In this document: positions 25,142-31,747 of the stretch, one piece after another
Position numbering within the stretch: the stretch's first letter is position 1
Layout: each line of letters starts with the position of its first letter
Assembly: GCF_008806595.1 (NCBI RefSeq)
Contig: NZ_VZRB01000005.1
Location: 1 to 33,573, forward strand
From: Streptomyces luteolifulvus
GTDB taxonomy: Bacteria > Actinomycetota > Actinomycetes > Streptomycetales > Streptomycetaceae
Reading direction: 5' to 3'
Length of the DNA: 33,573 nucleotides
The notes under the pieces: model-generated
The model's database searches: none
What the model was told of the DNA's origin: nothing
What the model saw: the letters and a program-made list of their open reading frames with translations, nothing else
Program-made: the position numbers and the translations under genes

Positions 25142-25801
25142 TCATGGGGATTCTGTCGGGCTCTCATCAGGGGTCTGTCGGGCTGTGCCGCCGCCGTCGG
25201 TCAGCAGCGCGGTGAGCAGCTGCTTGAGCCAGGCGCGGGCGCGCTCGACGTCCTGGTCCAGCAGCAGTTGGGTGGTGACTCCGTCGTACGCGGCGACCAC
25301 CGCGTGGGCGGCGGCGTCCGCGTCGCCCAGGACGGCGGGCAGTGCGGTGTGGCCCTGCGCGCGGGCGAGCCGGTCGGCGATCGCCCGGCGCAGTCGGGCC
25401 CTGTGTTCCAGGAGGGTCTGCGCGACGCCCGGATCGCGGGCGGCGTGCACCAGGAAGTCGGTTTTCACCAGCAGCCAGTCCCGGTCGAGCAGGAGCACCC
25501 TGCCGACCCGGTCCACGGAGGCGGGCACGTCCAGGTCCGGCCCGTCGAGGGCGAGGGCGTCGGCGACCTGCTGCGCGATCAGGTCGGCACGCTGCCGGTA
25601 GAGGGCGAAGAACAGCTCGTCGAGGCTGGCGAAGTTGGAGTAGAAGGCACCCCGGCTGTAGCCGGCGGCCTCGCAGACCTCTTCGATCGAGACCCGGCCG
25701 AACCCCTTCGCCGCGAACACGGCGAACGCGGCGTCGAGGAGATTGGCGCGCGTGCGGACACGGCGCCTGGTCACCCGCCGGGCTACGCCCTCCACGGCCA
25801 T
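25142..25801 (-). CDS. TetR-family transcriptional regulator
   Basis: Regulator of 219 residues. The basic N-terminus (ARRVTRRRVRTR) leads into the TetR HTH (about 17-63) with LLDAAFAVFAAKGFGRVSIEEV and the recognition part AAGYSRGAFYSNFASLDEL. The rest is an all-helical ligand domain. The ATG at 25801 has GGAGG 7 bases upstream. It is translated just before, or overlapping, the flavoprotein gene and divergent from the AlkB-like gene. The palindromic element at 25827-25851 overlaps its own promoter, which points to autorepression. The ligand is unknown, perhaps the substrate of the flavoprotein. Confidence 0.92.
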   Translation of the reverse strand: MAVEGVARRVTRRRVRTRANLLDAAFAVFAAKGFGRVSIEEVCEAAGYSRGAFYSNFASLDELFFALYRQRADLIAQQVADALALDGPDLDVPASVDRVGRVLLLDRDWLLVKTDFLVHAARDPGVAQTLLEHRARLRRAIADRLARAQGHTALPAVLGDADAAAHAVVAAYDGVTTQLLLDQDVERARAWLKQLLTALLTDGGGTARQTPDESPTESP

Positions 25802-25825
25802 TCTCCTACCTCCGTTCGATGCGCG

Positions 25826-25854
25826 AATGTATCCGATACATCGATGTATCGAAA
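25826..25854 (-). promoter_or_regulatory. TetR promoter with nested palindromic operator
   Basis: On the minus strand TTTCGA (25854-25849) and TACATT (25831-25826) form a promoter with a 17-base spacer. Its spacer and edges contain the perfect 18-bp palindrome CGATACATCGATGTATCG (25834-25851). A second palindrome, ATGTATC-C-GATACAT (25827-25841), overlaps it. Together they give three alternating half-sites (ATGTATC, GATACAT, ATGTATC), consistent with binding of two dimers. Confidence 0.75.
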
Positions 25855-25904
25855 GACGCGGGACGCGCCCAGATGCCATGGAGGACGCCCCCGCACACCC
25901 AATG

Positions 25905-25918
25905 GGAACACATTTTCG
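25905..25918 (+). promoter_or_regulatory. LexA-like (SOS) box upstream of the AlkB-like gene
   Basis: GGAAC-ACAT-TTTCG matches the Gram-positive SOS box CGAAC-N4-GTTCG at 8 of 10 defined positions. It lies 24 bases before the AlkB-like start and just upstream of its probable -10. The match is imperfect, so this is a candidate only. Confidence 0.4.
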
Positions 25919-25929
25919 ATTTCAGGGAG

Positions 25930-25935
25930 TACGCT
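25930..25935 (+). promoter_or_regulatory. Probable -10 of a leaderless promoter for the AlkB-like gene
   Basis: TACGCT ends 7 bases before the ATG at 25943, and no Shine-Dalgarno sequence is present at a usable distance. This is the usual layout of leaderless actinobacterial genes. Confidence 0.5.
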
Positions 25936-25942
25936 GGATTCC

Positions 25943-26569
25943 ATGACCAGGCACCTCCAGGGCTCGCTCTTCGACCAGACCGACGAGCTGCGGCTCGGCT
26001 CCCTGCACGGGATCCGCCGTACCGTGCTCGGCCACGGCGCCTGGATCGACGTACTGCCCGGATGGCTGTCCGGATCGGATGCCCTGTTCGAACGGCTCGT
26101 CACCGAAGTCCCCTGGCGTGCCGAGCGGCGCAAGATGTACGACAGCGTCGTGGACGTGCCCCGGCTGCTCGCGTTCTACGGAGCGGACGACGCGCTGCCG
26201 CACCCGGTGCTGGAGGAGGCGCGCGACGCGCTCTCGGCCCACTACGCCGGCGAACTCGGCGAGCCCTTCACCACCGCGGGCCTGTGCTACTACCGCGACG
26301 GCCGGGACAGCGTCGCCTGGCACGGCGACCGCATCGGGCGGGGCGCGCGGGAGGACACGATGGTCGCCATCCTCTCCGTGGGCACACCCCGTGATCTGCT
26401 GCTGCGCCCGACGGGCGGCGGCGAGACGGTACGGCGCCCCCTCGGCCACGGCGACCTGATCGTGATGGGCGGCTCCTGCCAGCGCACCTGGGAGCACTCC
26501 GTTCCCAAGACCACCCGGGCCGCGGGACCGCGCATCAGCGTCCAGTTCCGCCCGCACGGCGTGCAGTGA
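25943..26569 (+). CDS. AlkB-like 2-oxoglutarate/Fe(II)-dependent dioxygenase
   Basis: Dioxygenase of 208 residues in the AlkB family, whose best-known members remove alkyl lesions from DNA or RNA bases by oxidative demethylation. The iron triad is visible as His127 and Asp129 (WHGDRIG) and His185 (WEHSVPK). The 2-oxoglutarate-binding arginine lies in RISVQFR (Arg197, with Arg203). The nucleotide-recognition-lid part contains FTTAGLCYYRDGRDSV. The start ATG has no ribosome-binding site but a -10-like TACGCT 7 bases upstream, so the transcript is probably leaderless. A LexA-like box just upstream fits a DNA-repair role. It is divergent from a TetR gene whose operator lies 75 bases away, so both could influence it. 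The substrate is inferred from the family. Confidence 0.91.
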   Translation: MTRHLQGSLFDQTDELRLGSLHGIRRTVLGHGAWIDVLPGWLSGSDALFERLVTEVPWRAERRKMYDSVVDVPRLLAFYGADDALPHPVLEEARDALSAHYAGELGEPFTTAGLCYYRDGRDSVAWHGDRIGRGAREDTMVAILSVGTPRDLLLRPTGGGETVRRPLGHGDLIVMGGSCQRTWEHSVPKTTRAAGPRISVQFRPHGVQ

Positions 26570-26667
26570 GGCAGAGGGGCGGAATGCGGCCGGACCCACC
26601 GCCGACGCCGCCCGTGCGATCTGGTTTGCTGTCCGCGTCGGGCAGGACCTCACCACTCGGGACGATC

Positions 26668-27414
26668 ATGCGGACAGATGTGCAGCAAGTCGCCGACGGC
26701 ACCTATCTGGTGCACGGGAGCAACACGAACTGGGTGATCCTCACGGAGGGCGACGCGGTCACGCTCGTCGACACCGGTTACCCCGGAGACCGGGAGCTGC
26801 TGCTGGCCTCCCTGCGGGAGGTGGGGAGTTCACCCGAGGCCGTGGCGGCGGTCCTCATCACCCACGCCCACAACGATCACCTGGGCTCCGCCGAACACCT
26901 GCGCAGGACCTACGGCACGCCCGTGTATCTGCACGAGGCCGAAGTGCCGCACGCCCGCAGGGAGTTCCTGCACCAGGTGTCCGTCGGGACCGTCCTGAGG
27001 AACGGCTGGCGGCCGGGCGTCCTGCCCTGGGCCCTGCACGCGATCCGCTCGGGCGGCACGACCCACGTCCCGGTGGCCGCTCCCGAGCCGTTCCCCACCG
27101 CCGGCACGCTCGATCTGCCCGGACGGCCCGTGCCCGTGCACACGCCCGGCCACACCCTCGGACACTGCGCGTTCCACCTCCCGGAGCGCGGCGTGGTGAT
27201 CCCCGGCGACGCGCTGGCGAGCGGCCACCCGACCTCCCGTGTCAAGGGGCCGCAGCTGTTGCCGGACATGTTCCACCACGAGCGTTCCCGTGCCGTGGCC
27301 GCGCTGGCGGTGTTCGAAGAGCTGGAGGGCGACCTCCTGCTGCCGGGGCACGGGCCGGTGCACCGCGGTCCGGTACGGGAGGCCGCGCTGCAGGCCCGGG
27401 AACGGGCGGCTTAA
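26668..27414 (+). CDS. MBL-fold metallo-hydrolase
   Basis: Metallo-beta-lactamase-fold hydrolase of 248 residues. The first metal motif is THAHNDH (His66, His68, Asp70, His71). It is followed by the second-site His in HTPGHTLGH, the bridging Asp in IPGDALASGH, and the last His in LPGHGPVHRG. This is the full two-metal site. The N-terminal strand block NWVILTEGDAVTLVDTGYPGD is typical. The order resembles glyoxalase II and hydrolases of the same broad family, so the substrate cannot be named. The ATG at 26668 places the family core at residue 1; it has only a weak ribosome-binding sequence. The stop codon TAA also forms the start of a -10-like hexamer for the next gene. No signal peptide is present. 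Confidence 0.88.
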   Translation: MRTDVQQVADGTYLVHGSNTNWVILTEGDAVTLVDTGYPGDRELLLASLREVGSSPEAVAAVLITHAHNDHLGSAEHLRRTYGTPVYLHEAEVPHARREFLHQVSVGTVLRNGWRPGVLPWALHAIRSGGTTHVPVAAPEPFPTAGTLDLPGRPVPVHTPGHTLGHCAFHLPERGVVIPGDALASGHPTSRVKGPQLLPDMFHHERSRAVAALAVFEELEGDLLLPGHGPVHRGPVREAALQARERAA

Positions 27415-27417
27415 GGT
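27412..27417 (+). promoter_or_regulatory. Possible -10 of a leaderless promoter for the DUF4032 gene
   Basis: TAAGGT, which includes the stop codon of the preceding MBL gene, ends 6 bases before the ATG at 27424. AAGG could alternatively serve as a weak ribosome-binding site. No -35 is evident. Confidence 0.35.
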
Positions 27418-27423
27418 CGGGCC

Positions 27424-28662
27424 ATGGCCCTGCAGATCAATGCCACCAACCCGGAGCATCCCGCACTCCTGCTCGAACTGCCGTGGCACCTGCCCCTGGA
27501 GGAGTGGCCCGAGGAGTACCTCGTCCCGCTGCCGCGCGGCATCTCCCGCCACGTCGTGCGCTACGCCCGCGCCGGCGACGAGGTCATCGCCGTCAAGGAG
27601 CTCGCCGAACGGCCCGCGCTGCGCGAGTACGAGCTGCTGCGCGACCTGGACCGCCTCGGCATTCCCTCGGTGGACCCGCTGGCCGTGGTCACCGGCCGCA
27701 CCGACGCCGACGGGGCCCCGCTGGAACCCGTGCTGATCACCCGGCACCTGGGCGGCTCACTGCCGTACCGCTCGATGTTCGAGACCACCATGCGCCCGGC
27801 GACCATGCACCGGCTGATGGACGCCCTCGCCGTGCTGCTGGTGCGGCTGCACCTCGCCGGGTTCGCGTGGGGCGACTGCTCGCTGTCCAACACGCTCTTC
27901 CGGCGCGACGCCGGCGCGTACGCCGCGTACCTCGTGGACGCGGAGACCGGTGAACTGCATCCGCAGCTCAGCCGGGGGCAGCGCGAGTACGACCTCGATC
28001 TCGCCCGGGTGAACATCAGCGGTGAGCTGCTGGACCTGGAGGCGTCGGGGGCGCTGCACCCGTCCGTCGACCCCGTCGACTTCGGCACGGAGATCTGCGC
28101 CCGCTACCGGGACCTGTGGGAGGAGCTGACCCGCACCTCCGTCTACCCCTCGGGCAAGTACCACTACATAGAGCGCCGGATCCGCCGGCTCAACGAGCTC
28201 GGATTCGACGTGGCCGAGATGCAGATCGAGCACTCCTCCCACGGCGACACCGTCACCTTCGTGCCGAAGGTCGTCGACGCCGGGCACCACCAGCGGCAGC
28301 TGCTGCGCCTGACGGGCCTGGACACCGAGGAGAACCAGGCCCGGCGGCTGCTGAACGACCTGGAGAGCTGGATGGCCGGCCAGGACGACTACGCGCCGCC
28401 CGGCGATCCGCTGGCGGCGCGCCCGGAGGTCCTGGCGCACCGCTGGGTGCGGGACGTCTTCCGCCCGACCGTGCGCGCCGTGCCCCTGGAGCTGCGCGGC
28501 TCCATGGACCCGGCGGAGATCTACCACGAGCTCCTGGAACACCGCTGGTACCTGTCGGAGCGCGCACAGCACGACATCGGGCTCGGCACGGCCGTGGAGG
28601 ACTACATCACGAACATCCTCCCCAAGGCCCGCGAGACGCTGCAGCCGGTGACCCCGGAGTAG
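27424..28662 (+). CDS. DUF4032 protein with a Kdo/lipopolysaccharide-kinase-like fold
   Basis: Protein of 412 residues. The N-terminal half reads like a small-molecule or protein kinase: Lys58 in VIAVKEL, a glutamate in LREYELLRDL, the catalytic loop WGDCSLSN (Asp151, Asn156) and the metal-binding Asp172 in YLVDAETGEL. The C-terminal half is the DUF4032 domain, with ICARYRDLWEELTRTSVY and YHYIERRIRRLNELGFDVAE. With all the key residues present it should bind ATP. Its substrate is unknown; annotations as lipopolysaccharide kinase cannot hold in an organism without LPS. It starts 10 bases after the MBL gene and is probably co-expressed with it, or has its own leaderless start. It ends directly against the convergent universal stress protein gene. 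Confidence 0.87.
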   Translation: MALQINATNPEHPALLLELPWHLPLEEWPEEYLVPLPRGISRHVVRYARAGDEVIAVKELAERPALREYELLRDLDRLGIPSVDPLAVVTGRTDADGAPLEPVLITRHLGGSLPYRSMFETTMRPATMHRLMDALAVLLVRLHLAGFAWGDCSLSNTLFRRDAGAYAAYLVDAETGELHPQLSRGQREYDLDLARVNISGELLDLEASGALHPSVDPVDFGTEICARYRDLWEELTRTSVYPSGKYHYIERRIRRLNELGFDVAEMQIEHSSHGDTVTFVPKVVDAGHHQRQLLRLTGLDTEENQARRLLNDLESWMAGQDDYAPPGDPLAARPEVLAHRWVRDVFRPTVRAVPLELRGSMDPAEIYHELLEHRWYLSERAQHDIGLGTAVEDYITNILPKARETLQPVTPE

Positions 28663-29535
28663 TCAGTCGTGCGGGACGACGGCGACCGGGCAGTGGGCGT
28701 GGTGCAGGACGCCATGGGCCACCGAGCCGATCCGGGCTCCCACGGCCGTGCGGTGGGCGCGGCGGCCGACAACCATCAGCTGCGCCTGCCCCGCCACCGA
28801 CAGCAGCACCTGTCCGGCGCTGCCCATCTCGACGTGCTCGACCACCGGAACGTCCGGGAAGCGCTCCCGCCACGGGCGCAGCGCCGCGCCCAGCGACTTC
28901 TTCTCGTACGGCTCCAGGCCGCCGTTCTCGTCGAGGAGCTTCAGGGAGCCGGGGCTGTAGGCGAACACCGGGGGCAGGGTCCAGGCCCGTACGGCCCGGA
29001 CGGTGGCACCACGTGCCGCGGCCGTCTCGAAAGCGAACCGCAGTGCCGCGGCGCTGTCCTCCGGCTCGCCCTGCTGGCCGACGACGATCTCGCGGCCCGC
29101 GGCCTCTGCGGCGGGCTCGTCCCCGGCCCGCACCAGGACGACCGGCCGCTCGCTCGCGGCGATCACCTGCTGGCCGACGGAACCGAGCAGGAAGCCGACG
29201 AGCGTTCCATGGCCCCGCGAGCCCAGCACCAGCATCTCGGCCTGCGCCGCCGAGGCGACCAGCGCCTCCACGGTCTCGCCCGCCAGCACATCGGTGGACA
29301 CGTCGAGCCCGGGGTGCCGCGCGGTGACGGTCCGGGCGGCCTCGGCGAGCATGTCCCGCACCCACGCGGCCTCGGTGTCCGGGTCGCTCGCGTCGACGGC
29401 CTCGTACGGCTCGAACCGCCAGGCGTGCACCACGCGCAGCGCGAGCCCCCGCCGGACGGCCTCCCTGGCCGCCCAGCCCAGCGCGGCCCGGCTCTCCTCG
29501 CTCCCGTCGAACCCTGCCGTGATCCGGCGCGTCAT
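28663..29535 (-). CDS. Universal stress protein, tandem UspA domains
   Basis: Protein of 290 residues with two UspA domains (about 1-140 and 148-290). The first has the ATP-binding motif GSRGHGTLVGFLLGSV followed by RPVVLVR. The second has a variant, GRRAHRTAVGARIGSV, ending in CPVAVVPHD. Both begin with a strand and helix pattern (RITAGFDGSEESRAAL and EIVVGQQGEPEDSAAAL). The loss of one glycine in the second motif may weaken nucleotide binding. GGAGG precedes the ATG at 29535 by 7 bases. Such proteins are typically induced in stationary phase or hypoxia. The gene is single, divergent from the VOC gene and convergent, with no gap, with DUF4032. Confidence 0.92.
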   Translation of the reverse strand: MTRRITAGFDGSEESRAALGWAAREAVRRGLALRVVHAWRFEPYEAVDASDPDTEAAWVRDMLAEAARTVTARHPGLDVSTDVLAGETVEALVASAAQAEMLVLGSRGHGTLVGFLLGSVGQQVIAASERPVVLVRAGDEPAAEAAGREIVVGQQGEPEDSAAALRFAFETAAARGATVRAVRAWTLPPVFAYSPGSLKLLDENGGLEPYEKKSLGAALRPWRERFPDVPVVEHVEMGSAGQVLLSVAGQAQLMVVGRRAHRTAVGARIGSVAHGVLHHAHCPVAVVPHD

Positions 29536-29583
29536 GCGGTGCCCTCCCTGTGTCGCGGTCACTTCCCTGGGGCCAGTCTTCAC

Positions 29584-29589
29584 TACCCT
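29584..29589 (+). promoter_or_regulatory. Probable -10 of a leaderless promoter for the VOC-fold gene
   Basis: TACCCT ends 6 bases before the ATG at 29596, and no Shine-Dalgarno sequence is present. The layout is that of a leaderless transcript. Confidence 0.5.
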
Positions 29590-29595
29590 GCCGAC

Positions 29596-29949
29596 ATGGC
29601 CATGGAATGGGAGCAGGTTGTGGTGGACGCGACCGATGCGGCGGCCCTGGGGCGGTGGTGGGCCGAGGCGCTCGGGTGGGTGACCGTCAACGACGCGCCC
29701 GACGAGTACGAGATCCGGCCCGAGCGGGACCGGCTGCCCGGAGTGGTCTTCGTGCCGGTACCGGACGACAAGATCGTCAAGAACCGTCTCCACCTCGACT
29801 TCCGCCCCGACGACCAGGAGGCCGAGGTCGCCCGTCTGCTCGCCCTTGGCGCGCGCCGCGCGGACGTCGGTCAGGGCGAACAGCCCTGGGTGGTCCTCGC
29901 CGACCCCGAGGGCAACGAGTTCTGCGTGCTGGGGCCGCGCCGGGGCTGA
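29596..29949 (+). CDS. VOC-fold (glyoxalase/bleomycin-resistance-like) protein
   Basis: Protein of 117 residues with two beta-alpha-beta-beta-beta units of the vicinal oxygen chelate fold. Unit one covers WEQVVVDATDAAALGRWWAEALGW. Unit two covers NRLHLDFRPDDQEAEVARLLALG and ends with the family signature WVVLADPEGNEFCVLGP. Only some metal-ligand positions are occupied (His in LHLDF, Glu in NEFCVL), so catalysis is uncertain. It belongs to the Glyoxalase_6-like group common in actinobacteria. The ATG at 29596 fits the leaderless -10; a second ATG at 29602 is possible. It is divergent from the universal stress protein. The function is unknown. Confidence 0.82.
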   Translation: MAMEWEQVVVDATDAAALGRWWAEALGWVTVNDAPDEYEIRPERDRLPGVVFVPVPDDKIVKNRLHLDFRPDDQEAEVARLLALGARRADVGQGEQPWVVLADPEGNEFCVLGPRRG

Positions 29950-30070
29950 CGCCGGGCGGCGTCCCGTATACCCGAGCACAGCGGAACGATCGAACATACG
30001 ATGGGCGGGAACCGGCGCGGGGAGAGCGGGGCTCGCCGTGCCGTATCCGGCCGCTCGGGGTGGGAGACGT

Positions 30071-31747
30071 ATGGCACAGGCCGCGGACGCAGCGCGGACC
30101 GTCATCCTGACCGTGGACGACGACCCGGGAGTCTCCCGTGCCGTCGCCCGGGACCTGCGGCGACGCTACGGCGCGTCGTACCGGATCGTGCGCGCGGAGT
30201 CCGGCGAGTCCGCGCTGGAAGCGCTGCGCGAGCTGAAGCTGCGCGGCGATCTCGTGGCGGTGCTCCTCGCGGACTACCGGATGCCGCAGATGAACGGCAT
30301 CGAGTTCCTGGAACAGGCCCTGGACGTGTATCCGGGCGCGCGGCGGGTGCTGCTGACCGCGTACGCGGACACCGGCGCGGCGATCGACGCGATCAACGTC
30401 GTGGATCTGGACCACTATCTGCTCAAGCCGTGGGATCCGCCCGAGGAGAAGCTCTACCCCGTGCTGGACGACCTCCTGGAGGCGTGGCACCGCAGCGACC
30501 ACCGTCCCGTGCCCAGCACCAAGGTCGTCGGGCACCGCTGGTCGGCGCGCTCCTCGGAGGTCCGGGAGTTCCTGGCCCGCAACCAGGTGCCCTACCGCTG
30601 GTACTCGGCCGACGAGCCCGAGGGCCGGCGGCTGCTGGCGGCCGCGGGCGCGGACGGTCAGCAGCTGCCGCTGGTGATCACGCCGGACGGCACGCCCCTG
30701 GTGCAACCCGAGGCCCCCGACCTCGCCGCCCGGGTGGGACTGGCGACCACGCCGGCGGCCGACTTCTACGACCTGGTCGTCATCGGCGGTGGCCCCGCGG
30801 GACTCGGCGCGGCCGTGTACGGGGCGTCCGAAGGACTGCGGACGGTACTCGTGGAGCGGTCCGCGACCGGAGGGCAGGCGGGCCAGAGCTCACGGATCGA
30901 GAACTACCTCGGCTTCCCGGACGGCGTCTCGGGCGCGCAACTCACCGACCGGGCCCGGCGGCAGGCCGCGAAGTTCGGCGCCGAGATCCTCACCGCGCGC
31001 GAGGTGACCGGTCTGGAGGTCAACGGGGCCGCGCGGACCGTTCGCTTCTCCGACGGCTCGGCGGTCGCCGCGCACAGTGTGATCCTGGCGACCGGAGTGT
31101 CGTACCGGCAGCTCGGCGCGCCCGGCGCCGACGACCTCACCGGCTGCGGGGTGTTCTACGGATCGGCGCTCACCGAGGCGGCCTCCTGCCAGGGGCACGA
31201 CGTGTACATCGTCGGCGGCGCCAACTCCGCCGGGCAGGCGGCGATGTACCTCGCCCGGGGCGCCAAGTCGGTGACGCTGCTGGTGCGCGGACCGTCGCCG
31301 GCCGCCTCGATGTCGCACTACCTGATCCAGCAGATCAACGAGGCGCCCAACATCTCGGTGCGCTGCGGCACGGTCGTCGAGGCCGCGCACGGCTCCGGGC
31401 ATCTGGAGCAGCTGACCCTGCGCGACACCGACAGCGGGAAGAGCGAACTCGTCGATGCGCAGTGGATGTTCGTGTTCATCGGAGCGGCCCCGCTGACCGA
31501 CTGGCTGGACGGCACGGTGCTGCGCGACGAGCACGGATTCATCCTGGCCGGGCCCGATCTGACCCCCGACGGACGCCCGCCGGCCGACTGGGAACTGGAC
31601 CGGCCCCCGTACCACCTGGAGACCAGCATTCCCGGTGTGTTCGTCGCGGGCGACGCGCGCGCCGAGTCCGCCAAGCGGGTCGCGTCCGCCGTCGGAGAGG
31701 GAGCCATGGCCGTGATGCTCGTCCACCGTTATCTGGAGCAGTCGTGA
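30071..31747 (+). CDS. Response-regulator receiver fused to a glutaredoxin-like segment and a thioredoxin-reductase-like flavoprotein
   Basis: Fusion protein of 558 residues. Residues 10-140 are a receiver domain with the acidic cluster Asp16-18, phospho-acceptor Asp68 (LLADYRMP), Thr96 and Lys119 (LLKPWD). Residues 152-230 resemble glutaredoxin, but the site of the CxxC reads WSARS, with no cysteine. Residues 233-555 are a thioredoxin-reductase-like flavoprotein with FAD motif VIGGGPAGLG (238-247), the motif GGQAGQSSRIENYLGFP, the NAD(P) motif VGGANSAGQA (381-390) and the C-terminal GVFVAGDAR. The reductase CxxC is absent; only Cys359 and Cys373 flank GVFYGSALTEAAS. GGGAG precedes the ATG. 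The stop overlaps the kinase start (GTGA). I infer that phosphorylation by the adjacent kinase is coupled to flavin or NAD(P)H state. It could be a sensor, or an enzyme using another acceptor. Confidence 0.9.
   Translation: MAQAADAARTVILTVDDDPGVSRAVARDLRRRYGASYRIVRAESGESALEALRELKLRGDLVAVLLADYRMPQMNGIEFLEQALDVYPGARRVLLTAYADTGAAIDAINVVDLDHYLLKPWDPPEEKLYPVLDDLLEAWHRSDHRPVPSTKVVGHRWSARSSEVREFLARNQVPYRWYSADEPEGRRLLAAAGADGQQLPLVITPDGTPLVQPEAPDLAARVGLATTPAADFYDLVVIGGGPAGLGAAVYGASEGLRTVLVERSATGGQAGQSSRIENYLGFPDGVSGAQLTDRARRQAAKFGAEILTAREVTGLEVNGAARTVRFSDGSAVAAHSVILATGVSYRQLGAPGADDLTGCGVFYGSALTEAASCQGHDVYIVGGANSAGQAAMYLARGAKSVTLLVRGPSPAASMSHYLIQQINEAPNISVRCGTVVEAAHGSGHLEQLTLRDTDSGKSELVDAQWMFVFIGAAPLTDWLDGTVLRDEHGFILAGPDLTPDGRPPADWELDRPPYHLETSIPGVFVAGDARAESAKRVASAVGEGAMAVMLVHRYLEQS

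Noticed and set aside
30001..31743. Upstream extension of the cNMP-kinase frame, giving 1069 codons
   Set aside because: This part is a shadow of the receiver-flavoprotein gene in another frame. The kinase starts at the GTG at 31744, where a stop-start overlap and GGAG are present.
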